Shown here in pieces: positions 32,220 to 42,933 of a stretch of DNA of 64,000 nt. The stretch lies in contig LR990059.1 in NCBI GenBank assembly GCA_905147135.1, forward strand, positions 14,531,001-14,595,000. The letters run 5' to 3'. The notes under the pieces were generated by a model, which was not told the DNA's origin, did no database searches, and worked only from the letters and a program-made list of their open reading frames with translations. This DNA comes from Blastobasis lacticolella (lineage: Eukaryota > Arthropoda > Insecta > Lepidoptera > Blastobasidae). The translations under genes were made by a program, and so were the position numbers. How positions within the stretch are numbered: the stretch's first letter is position 1; each line of letters starts with the position of its first letter.

Positions 32220-35200
32220 ATGGCGGAATCGAGCGGATCTAGTGGAAGGCGATCCGGCCTGATAGTACAACGAAATAGGTTGATCAGCACTTCAAGTAAT
32301 AACACAGATGAAAGTTCTGAATCTTCGGATGACAGTCCCATACCACAGTCGCGCAAGCGTCGTCGTATCAATGATGGTGAAGAAGTTAAGCTGAAACGCC
32401 GATGTCATCGCAATGATGTAGTAAAGATGACAGATCTAGTGAATGCACTCAATTCCCAAAGGCCGATGATAAGTTCTCAGCAATTGTCTAATGCTTTGCC
32501 AGAATTTGACCCGGAAAATCGTGGTCAAAATATAGAAATTTGGCTACAAAAAATCAATGAATACGCCAAAATATATAATTGGCAAGACAGGCAAATTTCA
32601 CATTTTGCTACACAAAAACTAGTAGGCACTGCCAAGAGTTGGTTGTATTCATTGGGTAGCCATGATCATACATGGAATGAGTGGCAGTTGAAGCTGAGAC
32701 GAGCTTTTCCAGTAGAAGACAATTTTGCCCTGTTGTTGGAAGAAATGTTTGCTCGTAAGACAAAGACGGATGAAAGCCTGCGCATTTATTTCTACGATAA
32801 GCTAATGCTGCTAAATAGATGCGAAATAACAGGAAAGAAAGCGGTGGATTGCCTCATTCATGGCATAGCAGACACATCACTCAAAAATATTGCCCAGGCG
32901 CTTAAATGCACAGAGCCTGAAGATTTGCTGAAGTATTTGGTCATTCAGCAGCCGACGCAGACAGTTTCTAACACACAGAGGAAGAGAGAAAACCATGACT
33001 TCAATAGCATCCGTCGGAGACTTCGGTGCTTCACTTGCGGGACCGAAGGTCACACATCGAACAGATGTTTTCAAAATAGGAAAGAGAAGAAAGATGTAAT
33101 TAGTTTTAAATGCTTTAATTGTAATGAAGAGGGACATCGATTTTCGCGTTGCCCAAAAATACTTTTAAAATGTGGATCTTGCAACAAGGTTGGGCATCGC
33201 GAGGCTGATTGTCAAAATCGAACTCCCTTTTCAAAATCAAAGGAGATTGTTAAAGCAGGAAGTGTTCTAAACATTAATTCGGATACAGTAGTTGATAAGT
33301 ATTTTAAGAATGCTGAAGTAAACAATAAATCATACAGAATCTACATTGACTTTGGAAGCGACTGTTCCTTGATAAAACTAAGTGAGGCAACACAATTACA
33401 ATTGGAGAAAAACTTTGATTCCTTGCCAATAGTTAGAGGGTTTGATAACAACCATGTGACTCCATTATACAAATCAACAGTTCGGGTTGTAGTTGATGAG
33501 GTAGAAGCAGATATAGTTGTTTACGTGGTAAATGACAATCTCTTGAAATATCCATTATTGATTGGACAAAATTTCACGGAAAAACCAGACGTAGTAGTAG
33601 TCAAAGACAGTACTAGATTGTTTTTTTTTCACAAACCCTCTTTTGACGTTTTTGAGGAACAAAGTAAATTAATGTTAACTAATGTGGGAGATATAGAGTT
33701 AAAAGGATTCCATATGGTTGCAGTGCAGGCTTCGCAACCTTATACCGGAGACATCTATGTTGAGGCTCAGATTAGGACTATTCCAGGTAAACAATATCGA
33801 ATTCACCAGGGAGTCTATAAACTACAAAACGGCAAAGGAGTTATTTTGGTTTCCAACCTAGCTGGAGTCCCTTTTATTCTCAATGACAAATATACTTTGT
33901 GTCGAGCTGTCACATTTGTTGAAACACCAGTAGTCGAAGTGCGGCGAATCAACCAGACGGCGACGGCTGTCCCATTAGCTAGGAAAGATATTCAGGTTGG
34001 GTCTGATTTGGACGAAGAGACAGTTAGTAGATTATACAATTTATTACAAAACTATCGTGATTGTTTTGCAATTTCAATGAGCGAATTAGGCTGCGCTCCT
34101 AAGGCGTTTGAAATGAACATTGAACTTACTGACAACAAACCAGTAGTCTATCGCCCGTATAGACTATCTTATTCCGAGAGAGAAAAGGTGAGGGAAATCA
34201 TATCCGAATTAATAGATAATGATATAATTAGAGAGTCTGATTCAAATTACGCTAGCCCTATTTTGTTAGTAAAAAAGAAAAGTGGTGAACAACGGCTTTG
34301 TGTAGATTTTAGAGCTCTAAATGCAAAGACGGTCAAAAATAGATACCCATTACCACTAATAGAGGATCAGGTGGCGAATTTGAGCGGAAATAAATATTTT
34401 TGCTCCTTAGACATGGCTTCGGGATACTACCAGGTTCCTCTTTCAGATGAAAGTAAACATCTAACTGCTTTCGTGACACCAGATGGCCACTACGAATTTA
34501 ATCGCATGCCATTTGGTTTAGCAAATGCGCCAGCAGTTTTCCAAAAGCTCATTAACAAAATTTTGGGTACTCAAAGATTTGATTCGGTGTTGGCTTATAT
34601 GGATGACTTGCTGATTCCTGCATCATCAATAGAAGAAGGTTTTCGGAAACTGGAAAGTGTTTTGAAGTTAGTCAGAGAATATGGGTTAACTCTCAAATTA
34701 TCCAAGTGTAGTTTCTTCAGCAGTTCTATTGAGTATCTTGGTTATGAAATATCCTCTGAGGGTATTAAACCAAGTATAAGAAAAACTATGGCTATTGAAA
34801 ATTTTCCAACGCCAAGGAACGTTCACGAAACTAGACAGTTCTTAGGTCTTGCAAGTTATTTTAGAAAGTTTGTAAAAGGTTTTGGTGAAATTGCCCGACC
34901 TTTAACATCGTTGTTAAAGAAAGACGTTGAATGGCAATGGACCGAAGAACAAACCAAGGCAGTGTCTACCCTCAAAAATATGTTGTGCAGTAGACCGGTT
35001 TTAGCTCTTTATAATCCTAATTTTGTATCTGAATTGCACACGGATGCAAGTGCGGTAGGTATTGGAGGCATTCTTATGCAGTGGCAAGAAAATCCAAAAG
35101 AGCTTAAGCCAGTTGCCTACTTCAGCAGGCAAACTTCCCCGGAAGAAAAATATTACCACTCTTATGAGTTGGAAACATTGGCAGTCGTTGCATCGTTAAA

Positions 35201-36758
35201 TAAATTCAGACCGTACTTACTAGGAACACCGTTTAAAATTTTCACGGATTGTAAAGCGCTGCGTTTAACGTTGAGTAAAAAAGATCTTGTGCCAAGAATT
35301 GCCAGATGGCTTCTTCAATTGGAGGAATATGAGTTGGACATGGAATATCGGCCAGGCGATCGTATGGCCCATGTCGATGCGCTAAGTCGCAATCCAGTTG
35401 AAGTATGCAATAACGATTGTGACCCTGAAAATGTCATGTTAGTTATGAACATTTGTGAAAGCGATTGGTTACATACCTTACAATTAGGTGATCCTGAAAT
35501 AAGCAGAATCTGTAAAGTTCTTAAACCGGAAATAGACGAAGAATTCAGAGATCTAAAAAAACATTATGTTATTAAAAATAACAAGCTCTTTAGAAAACTC
35601 AACGAACACCCTGATGAATTAAGGCTAGTCATACCTAAAGGTGGCAGATGGCAGGTCTGTCGTTTAAACCACGATGAAATAGGTCATTTTGGTGAAAAGA
35701 AAACCTTAGAGCGAATACAAAGTCAATATTGGTTCCCTAAAATGACTCAATTTGTCAAAAAATATGTAAATGCGTGTATGACATGCGCTTTCAACAAGGA
35801 CAATAACCCATCAAGAAAAGGGCATATCTATCCAATAGAAAAATCAAACACACCCTTTCAGACAATTCACATAGATCATGTGGGGCCATTTATAAAGAGT
35901 AAACAAGGAAACTCTTATATTTTGACGGTGGTCGACGGGTTCTCTAAATATGTGTTTGTCAGACCGGTTAAAGACACGAAAAGTTTAACTGCAATAAAGG
36001 CACTGCAAGGAATTTTTCAGGATTTTGGTACACCGGAGAGAATTATTTCTGATCGTGGTACTGCGTTTACGTCTGGACAGTTTAAAAATTTCTGTAGCGA
36101 GAAAAATATCAAACACGTTCTCAATGCGGTGGCTTGTCCTCGAGCAAATGGTCAAGCAGAACGATTCAATCAAACGATTTTAAAAGCTCTAGCTACACAA
36201 AGTAATGCAAGTGACGAAAAAGATTGGGACTTGGAAACATCAAAAGTACAATTTGGTATTAATAATACTGTAAACTCTACAACTATGAAAACCCCATCCC
36301 AAATTTTGTTTGGTATGCGAATGTTAGGGCATTCTGATAACTTATTAAGGAATGCTGTAGAAACAGGGGAGCAAATAAGCAGCCGAGATGTTAATGAAGT
36401 TAGAAATGAAGCTAAAGATAATATAGACAGAAATCAATTTAAAATGAAAACAAGGCATAATTCCAAGTTTCAACCAGCTCACAAGTATGCAATAGATGAC
36501 TTGGTTAAGATCACAAAAGTTTCGTTTAATGATAAACCAGGACAGAGCAAAAAACTTCTTCCCAAGTTTATAGGGCCATACAGAATTTCAAAAGTACTAG
36601 GTAATGATAGGTATGAAGTTACGAATATTCCTGGCCTTAGTAAAACAGCAAAATATTCATCGGTCATAGCAGCTGATAGGATACGACCCTGGATTAATGT
36701 CAAAGCTTTGGATGTTAATAGTGAGCATGATGATAGCTCTGGTACTGATGTGGAATGA
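32220..36758 (+). CDS. Gag-Pol polyprotein of the Ty3/gypsy-type element
   Basis: One unbroken 1,512-residue frame. Gag ends with three CX2CX4HX4C zinc knuckles (C270-C283, C298-C311, C318-C331). A protease-like DFGS follows at 377-380 in place of the usual D-S/T-G. RT has the YMDD catalytic box at 793-796, RNase H has HTDAS near 940, and integrase has an HHCC finger starting at H1151. The integrase triad is D1219, D1278, E1314, giving D-59-D-35-E. A GPY-type module near 1450 is typical of gypsy integrases. Start: ATG 32,220 is preferred because the few codons upstream lack ATG and abut a splice-acceptor-like AG. Gag and Pol are fused without a frameshift. The protein would make particles, process itself, copy the RNA and insert the DNA. 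Confidence 0.93.
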   Translation: MAESSGSSGRRSGLIVQRNRLISTSSNNTDESSESSDDSPIPQSRKRRRINDGEEVKLKRRCHRNDVVKMTDLVNALNSQRPMISSQQLSNALPEFDPENRGQNIEIWLQKINEYAKIYNWQDRQISHFATQKLVGTAKSWLYSLGSHDHTWNEWQLKLRRAFPVEDNFALLLEEMFARKTKTDESLRIYFYDKLMLLNRCEITGKKAVDCLIHGIADTSLKNIAQALKCTEPEDLLKYLVIQQPTQTVSNTQRKRENHDFNSIRRRLRCFTCGTEGHTSNRCFQNRKEKKDVISFKCFNCNEEGHRFSRCPKILLKCGSCNKVGHREADCQNRTPFSKSKEIVKAGSVLNINSDTVVDKYFKNAEVNNKSYRIYIDFGSDCSLIKLSEATQLQLEKNFDSLPIVRGFDNNHVTPLYKSTVRVVVDEVEADIVVYVVNDNLLKYPLLIGQNFTEKPDVVVVKDSTRLFFFHKPSFDVFEEQSKLMLTNVGDIELKGFHMVAVQASQPYTGDIYVEAQIRTIPGKQYRIHQGVYKLQNGKGVILVSNLAGVPFILNDKYTLCRAVTFVETPVVEVRRINQTATAVPLARKDIQVGSDLDEETVSRLYNLLQNYRDCFAISMSELGCAPKAFEMNIELTDNKPVVYRPYRLSYSEREKVREIISELIDNDIIRESDSNYASPILLVKKKSGEQRLCVDFRALNAKTVKNRYPLPLIEDQVANLSGNKYFCSLDMASGYYQVPLSDESKHLTAFVTPDGHYEFNRMPFGLANAPAVFQKLINKILGTQRFDSVLAYMDDLLIPASSIEEGFRKLESVLKLVREYGLTLKLSKCSFFSSSIEYLGYEISSEGIKPSIRKTMAIENFPTPRNVHETRQFLGLASYFRKFVKGFGEIARPLTSLLKKDVEWQWTEEQTKAVSTLKNMLCSRPVLALYNPNFVSELHTDASAVGIGGILMQWQENPKELKPVAYFSRQTSPEEKYYHSYELETLAVVASLNKFRPYLLGTPFKIFTDCKALRLTLSKKDLVPRIARWLLQLEEYELDMEYRPGDRMAHVDALSRNPVEVCNNDCDPENVMLVMNICESDWLHTLQLGDPEISRICKVLKPEIDEEFRDLKKHYVIKNNKLFRKLNEHPDELRLVIPKGGRWQVCRLNHDEIGHFGEKKTLERIQSQYWFPKMTQFVKKYVNACMTCAFNKDNNPSRKGHIYPIEKSNTPFQTIHIDHVGPFIKSKQGNSYILTVVDGFSKYVFVRPVKDTKSLTAIKALQGIFQDFGTPERIISDRGTAFTSGQFKNFCSEKNIKHVLNAVACPRANGQAERFNQTILKALATQSNASDEKDWDLETSKVQFGINNTVNSTTMKTPSQILFGMRMLGHSDNLLRNAVETGEQISSRDVNEVRNEAKDNIDRNQFKMKTRHNSKFQPAHKYAIDDLVKITKVSFNDKPGQSKKLLPKFIGPYRISKVLGNDRYEVTNIPGLSKTAKYSSVIAADRIRPWINVKALDVNSEHDDSSGTDVE

Positions 36759-37230
36759 TAAATCTTTAATGCTGTTATATATACTTTTAAATTATCATTT
36801 AAATAGCAAAGCACAATTAGAAATATATGGCCGAATGTCGTGATTATCACAATTAAGTCAGTATTATTTTTAAGCTTTATATACAGGTACAAAAGTTAAT
36901 ATATAAATTCGTTTATATACTGTACAGCTGTAATATTATACTTATAATCAATTGTAAATTGATATAATATTAACATGTAATTGTAAAAATGGTAATACTT
37001 ACATAAAATTGTAAATAGATATGTAAATATGTAATTGTATAAAATATAAATAAAATAATTTGTATTTATTGATTCAAACTTAATATATTATTCCCTATTA
37101 ATTGTAAGTTATGCAAGAGACCAATTATCAGGGTACTCTTACCTCAGCGAATATTATAGTGTCAACCTGTGGACCCTTTTGTGTACTTTGATTAGCGTGC
37201 GCCGGGTGTCTGCACGCGTTCGGATGGCCG
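36759..37230 (+). repeat. Segment between pol stop and 3' repeat, with a 19-bp duplication
   Basis: AT-rich and non-coding. ATGGCCGAATGTCGTGATT occurs at 36,827-36,845 and again at 37,224-37,242, where it overlaps the start of the 3' repeat. The true 3' LTR may start at 36,836 and be 397 bp longer than the 5' copy. An AATAAAATAA lies near 37,047. Confidence 0.6.
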
Positions 37231-37604
37231 AATGTCGTGATTTTAGTAAAGTGAATGGTTGTGGAATTGTCTTGTGATTAAAGCTATAACTCTCGTTAAT
37301 GTATTCGAGAACCTATTTGAACATTTAAAGAGTAATTTAAGCCATAACTTCCGGTTGATATTTGATAAGTCGCCATGCTGGTACGACGTCTTCCGGTGAA
37401 TACTGGTCAAGTCGCCATGTTGGTATGACGTCTACAAGTTACACCGTGATTGGCTGCTGTCAAAAGGATCGACAGTGATTGGTCAAATATCCCCACCGCA
37501 AAAACCTATGAACTGGAGCATGAAATGGGCCCGGGAAGGACACTTCGAGTTAGTAGCTACTACAGGCAAGTCGATCAGGACAAATACAGTGGAATCATAA
37601 TACT
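37231..37604 (+). repeat. 3' long terminal repeat (374-bp direct repeat)
   Basis: Same sequence as 30,005-30,378, offset by 7,226 bp. It diverges after CATAATACT. Confidence 0.8.
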
Positions 37605-38549
37605 AAGTACTGTGAAAATAACTGTGATAAGACTGTAAACGATATGAATGAATGAATGATTTATTGCTTTAGGTACCAATATTAACGTGGTCTTGTTTGT
37701 GTACAATGTTCAACAGTTTAAGTATTGTGATAATCATTATTCTGTGCATGAGTGCAACCAAGCAGTAGGCCAAAAACCATGTTACCTACCTACTTACGTA
37801 TTGCATAGCAACCAGTGCATGCTGTAGTGTTGTGTATCTGTGTGTATGAGTGTATTTACCTATCGGTCATCGAGCCACAAGAAAGCAAGAAAGTGTGGTC
37901 AACTGAGCTGGCACCTGACACTGTTTGTTTCCATAACATAACGTTTAAAAGGTACGTACCTACATGCTTTAAAGGTCTAGGTGCTAGCTAGACTAGGAGA
38001 CGCTACCTACCACCTAATAGTGACGTTAGAAGCGCAACCGCCGCGCTCGGTTCTTTTCCGACGGGAAATAGGTAGAAAAGACAACGCTTTTATCTTTTCA
38101 TAAAAACATGTAGGTATTTAGTGGAACCTGTCTGTAATGTGTTTCACCAAAACTAGATTCATAAGTGGTTCCCTAGGTACGTAGGTACTTAGATGAGGGA
38201 ACCGTGTTAGTAGGTACCTAGTACTTACCTATCTGTGTAGAGCCATTTTGTCAATTGAACGAATCCCGTTTTAGTGTAGTAGATATCTACTTTAGTACGT
38301 AGCTGACTATGTTTATTTTTATTTAGTTTAAGTACCTGCGGCAGTCCACACCGCGGGTCCGGCTATCTTCCAGACTGATTAATATGTTTTGTTTTTTATT
38401 TACGTAGGTTCCTACCTACCTAACCTACTTAGATACTGTTTTTAGGCCTTTAGTTAATAAGTACCTAAGTATTATGATTTTAATTCTTATTTTACTTTTG
38501 TTGTGCTGGGGTTGGTTTGTTCTGTTAGGTACCTACCTAGTAGAAATCA
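37605..38549. other. Intergenic, low-complexity
   Basis: GAATGAATGAATGATTTATT at 37,643-37,664 looks like the reversed end of a LINE. The rest is rich in GTACCTACC-type short motifs, common in insect intergenic DNA. No gene. Confidence 0.4.
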
Positions 38550-38888
38550 TCTCGGTGTTTAATGACCTGGTTTTGCTCTCGCGCACGAGGGCCTGGGGTC
38601 CGCCTTGACCATGATCCAGGATTTCGCATTTCTGGTAATGACCAGATTTTTAGACGTAATGACGTCTGACAGTCCTGAATCCTGCCTGACCCTGCTACCA
38701 GGGGAACCTGATTACCTGACCAGATTAAAATCATGGTTAGACATTCAGTCGCCTAAATATGCAGGTTTCATCACGATGTTTACCGTCAGAAAAGGTCACT
38801 GGTACGTGGCGGCAGCGGGTGTCGAACCCGGTACCTCTCGCGTACGACTCGGATACCGTAACCTTAGGCCACCGACGACGCTCCGACT
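38550..38888 (-). repeat. tRNA-derived SINE, family A, near full length
   Basis: 3' end CTCTCGCGCACGAGGGCC at left. Body blocks CTGCTACCAGGGGAACCTG and ATTCAGTCGCCTAAAT follow. The head, in reverse at 38,815-38,885, has box-B-like TCGAACCCGGTACC. Confidence 0.75.
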
Positions 38889-39564
38889 ATTTAAGCATAC
38901 CTACCTATTGAAAATTATTAGTGTAGGTAAGTTCCTAGTTAATTTGGTAGAGATTATTCATAGAGATAAGTAGGTAACATTTAGTTCGGCGCCTGGTAGC
39001 AAGATGTAGGAGGTTCGTTTGTTTTGTTATGAATGGCGCGAGATTATTAAACTCTTCTTTATGGTGTGTACACACTCAACTTACGCCAACGAAGCGTTGT
39101 CGGCCGATTTGGATTTCTAAGGTCCAATAGGTAATTGTATTTCGTGGTCAAGCAAATGATCTTTGGGAGTTTTGGGAACCTATTCGGGCTCGTAATCGCA
39201 CGTTTGTTCGTTGGCCTTCGGTATCCGCCCAAGCTGCGTTTGGTCGATTGCTTCTATCCGTTTGATGTTACCGCCACGCTGCGCTGCGGATCGCCGGCCG
39301 GCACACGCCAACGGTGCGTGTGTACGTAGCATTAGGCTCCTGGTACTAGGCTTAAGGAGGTTGCTCTTTTTTCATAGGGGTCGCACGCGGTTATTAAACT
39401 TCTCCTTCTAGGATCATCAACTTGAAATAGAGCTGCGCATCAACGTACTCGATATGGTTATTTTTCTTTAAAAACGAAGATTTTTTTATAAAAATTAAAA
39501 TTCAATGTCTGGATAATATGAAGTCGCCAGTGTACTCTTTGCAAGCTATACTTTAACACCCTTT
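38889..39564. other. Unmatched sequence
   Basis: 39,170-39,330 is GC-richer but has no recognised coding or repeat signal. Confidence 0.35.
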
Positions 39565-39597
39565 CGGCTTTATACATGTATTATGAAACACCCTGTA
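39565..39597 (-). repeat. 33-bp transposon-end-like sequence, reversed
   Basis: Exact reverse complement of 26,640-26,672, ending ATGAAACACCCTGTA. Confidence 0.5.
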
Positions 39598-40059
39598 TTA
39601 AATAATTTTGAAATTACTTCTTTGCAAACACATAATTCACATTGTTTATATAACATATTCTAAAATTTCCTGCCTTGGGAACAGACTGTTATCGTACCTA
39701 AGAGTATCATCGACTGAAAAGCGGGAAAAATGATACCTATTTTGATAGGGTTGGCACAACAGAATAAAATTAAATAATTTTTTTAGTGAACCATGTGAAA
39801 AGTGAGTGTGACGGTCAAGTGTGAGTCGGACGATATACAATAAGATATTTCTTACTAAAATAAAGAGGAAATGTTGATTCTTTGTCGGTTTGTTTGTGTG
39901 TTTGTAATAGATAAACTCAAAAACTACTTTACCGATGTTGAAAAGATTTTATACCACCGCATTCAATAATAATAAAAAAGATACCTGTCTATCTACCACA
40001 TTAAAAATGTTGTCGACTTGCTATACTACAAAGCGTAGTCTTGAGGATACCTATACTTT

Positions 40060-40199
40060 GTCAAACTTGGTGGAGGATGATAATTTTGACAGATTATATT
40101 CGATTATCGATTATCATTTTCATAGAACTTGGAATCGATAGTTGCATGGTTATGCTGTACGTATTATACAAAATAAACTATTTATTTTCTTTTCAATTA
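40060..40199. repeat. Diverged repeat shared with 50,540-50,630
   Basis: GAATCGATAGTTGCATGG and the downstream TTTTCAATTAATG correspond to AAATCGATAGTTGCATGG and TTTTGAATTAATG near 50.6 kb. Here the match stops where the LINE ORF1 fragment starts. Confidence 0.5.
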
Positions 40200-40880
40200 A
40201 TGGCCGGCTCGTGTCCAAACGTACTTCCAATCGAGCCGTGCGCCCTCCCGACGCGCCCTGTAGAAGAGGTGCCGGTTGTCACGCGTAAGCCGCTCATTAA
40301 CGTAGAACTTGCAAGGGTGCGTTAGATTAAAGCCAAACGTGTTGGCGCCGCGGCGAACGCGCGCCGCCTGCAGCATCTGATCCCTTGTCGAGCGGCGCGC
40401 CAGCCGTACGACGATCGCCCGCGGCTGGGGGGCGTCCTCACCCTCCACGTGCGCACGACGCGGCCTTGCGCGCTCCGCGTATACCACATCCCGCTCCTCC
40501 AGTGTAACACTTAACTTCTCAGCCACCAGACTGACGAGATGAACAGCGCTCTCACCTCGAGATTCGGGAATCACAGTTATTTCTATATCGTTAAGTAGTA
40601 ACTCTTGATCACGCTCATTGAGCTCCATCTTAAGCTGCGTTATTGTATCTGCGACCTCACTAACTTTATTCGTAGAGTCGCTTTCCGCCCGCTTTTGCAG
40701 CTCACACACCTTATTATCCACAGAACTAACTCGCGTCTTCACGCTCTGGATCCTGTCAATAAGTGAGGTGATCCGTGACCCGAAGGAGCAGAGTTTTAGG
40801 CGCATCGCTGCCATTTCGCTCCGGAAGAGACGCAACTCCCCCAGAATATTATTAATCAGAGGGTTCCCGTTGGTCCCCTA
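40197..40880 (-). pseudogene. LINE ORF1 fragment (coiled coil and nucleic-acid-binding domain)
   Basis: The minus strand has a frame open from about 40,880 to 40,197 (at least 212 codons). The first part is a predicted coiled coil with repeated heptads (SLIDRIQSVKTRVSSVD region). Then follow NDIEITVIPE, RDVVYAERARPRRAH, RAIVVRLARR and FYVNERLTRDNRHLFYRAR, the order seen in ORF1 proteins of CR1/jockey-type insect LINEs that bind element RNA. The frame ends abruptly at WTRAG next to AT-rich DNA. No ORF2 follows, so this is an orphan piece. Its GC content is much higher than its surroundings. Confidence 0.75.
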
Positions 40881-41760
40881 GATCGGCAATACCAGACCCA
40901 TTTTCTTCTGCTACTACTCCACCATCACCAGAACCAACTGCCCGATCAGGAGAACTATCTTTTCCCGTGTCATGAGATGGACTACCATGAACAAGGCATT
41001 CACCTCCGCACCACCGCTACTGGATTCCCCTTTATTATGAAGAACAGGGCCTCCTATGCTAATTGGCCTTCATCAGGCGTTACTGTGTCTTCCGAACTTG
41101 GCAACTTGGTCTTTCAGGGCGCGCATATCCAATTTGGAGGAATCTTAGAAGTTTTCCCTATTTTTGAGCAAGTGCGGTCGTAACAGTTCCCATTTGAAGT
41201 GTGGCATAACGTCACTCGCTTCTTAAGTGTCACATCATAAAGGTCAATAATTAATTCTAGAAAAATTCATTCGTGTAGTCATGATACAGTATGTTGTAAT
41301 TGTTGCCGATTAAGTAACTATTACATTTTATGAAAAAATAGTTTTATGATTTTTTGTCTAATTAAAGAAATACATATTTTATGAAGAGCAGTCTTAAACA
41401 GGGTTTCATTATTTGTCCAGAAGCTAAGGTCACTACCTAAAATACGTAGACAGGTCTTCACGGCATGAATCCTTCGCTTCACTCATGACACTACGGTGAG
41501 GGCGAAGTGAAGCTAACGTCGGGATTACAAATAAGCTTCGACCATTGACAATATCCTGATGGAGATGCCACCACGTCTAAGATCTGAATCCGAATGCCAA
41601 TGTGTCAGAATGGCCGCGACACCTTGAAATGTTCTATATTTAAATTAAAGCTTTCTCTTTTAAAATACATCTTCAAGTTGGGCTAAGCGCAAGTAGGCAT
41701 ACTTTACACTTCATAACTCCTGCGCTTCACTAAGAAGTTAAACAGTAATAGAGGTTCCGT
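40881..41760. other. Unmatched sequence
   Basis: 40,881-40,980 may be the upstream part of the ORF1 piece in another frame. The rest shows no supported feature. Confidence 0.35.
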
Positions 41761-41978
41761 TTTGGCTGAAACCGACCAACCGTCAGTTGCAGTCGATACT
41801 AATTCTTACGCAGTACAAAATAAAGTGGCTTTTGGGTGCGGAAGACGTGGTCGGACGTCCGACCATGGTCGGCTCGCCCGCGCATCCGAATTAATCCAAA
41901 TTAATCAAAAATACTTTATTTTGTACACCGCAAGGATTAGTATCGCATGCAACTGACGGTTGGTCGGCTCCAGCCAAA
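41761..41978. mobile_element. 218-bp MITE with about 62-bp inverted repeats
   Basis: The left end TTTGGCTGAAACCGACCAAC and the right end, read on the minus strand, TTTGGCTGGAGCCGACCAAC continue as inverted copies through GTCAGTTGC and TACAAAATAAAGT. The centre (about 41,828-41,916) is GC-richer. No transposase. Confidence 0.75.
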
Positions 41979-42641
41979 TAGGAGCGCCCGCTACGTCCAA
42001 TATGTGGCCCATGACGGGAGACACTGCGTAATTACCTTGATGTGTAATGTACTATTCGAGGCTCTATTGGATCGCTCCCATACAGAACCTAAAAAAAATT
42101 ATAGAGCTATGGGCTTCACCACATCTATTCCTTAAGTAATTCTAAGCATTTCTAGCGCCAAGAAAAAAAATGCTGCTGCCAGGGTCGAGGGCCCCCGAAT
42201 CAGCATAAAATATGCTTTATATAGGTATTTTTGTTCGTTATTTGTTTCTGCTATAGTTCGTTATAATATAACGAATAAGAGTTATTAGCTCTTAAAGCAG
42301 ATTACCAATTTGTAAATAGGTAAATCGCTTCTTAGTGGGAATTGTCACAACCACGACGTTACAGAATATTTTTCCAACTTTTAGTTGCAAGAACAATAGA
42401 CCCTCCACTATATCGATCGTATCATAGATGCGATTTCAAATATTACTTTATTGTCGTACTTTACAGTCCAAAAGTAGATTTTTTGGCGCCCACCGCAACG
42501 AAGGGACAAAGAACATTCATCGTATCGTCTACAAGCGCAGTCGGCCGGCTGGTGACGTGGGACTCACTGTGAAAAACTGTGAAAATCTAATCACCTACCC
42601 ACTAAACTCTTCCTTGAGGACACCATAGCCTGGAGGGGCTA
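41979..42641. other. Unmatched sequence before the TAA repeat
   Basis: No gene recognised. Presumed flank of the older opposite-strand LINE insertion. Confidence 0.35.
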
Positions 42642-42653
42642 TAATAATAATAA
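42642..42653. repeat. (TAA)4 at the 5' junction of the Dong-like element
   Basis: Four TAA units directly before CCCCGCCGTAG, where the 5' untranslated region of the element starts. Confidence 0.7.
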
Positions 42654-42933
42654 CCCCGCCGTAGTATCTCCACGTTGTCGTCGTGGCGGGGCTTGTGTGA
42701 TCCAATGACCCTTAGGGCTATGCCGGTAGAGCCACTCATGCTGGACAGGCCTAAGGGGAGGATCCAGACAAAGAGGGATACAACCCAAGCCAAGGTGGAA
42801 CAGCTTACGCCGAGGGCTGCGTGGCTAGGGGGGAGCCTAGTCTCTAGTATGCGGACTCTGGATACCGGGGAACAACCAGTTTTATACCTACCCTTGCCGT
42901 GGTGAACGCAGGGCTCTGCCACGGTCGACCCAC

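Larger units (their letters stand above)
30005..37604 (+). mobile_element. Ty3/gypsy-type LTR retrotransposon, apparently intact coding region
   Basis: Direct repeats of 374 bp at each end flank a 1.8-kb leader, one long gag-pol frame and a 3' segment. The order protease, RT, RNase H, integrase places it in Ty3/gypsy (Metaviridae-type elements). There is no envelope-like frame after pol. Boundaries are provisional: the repeats do not end in the usual CA, no clear target duplication is seen, and a typical purine tract before the 3' repeat is not obvious. Confidence 0.85.

Noticed and set aside
36759..37230. Envelope gene after pol, which would make the element an errantivirus
   Set aside because: There is no frame of useful length between the pol stop and the 3' repeat.
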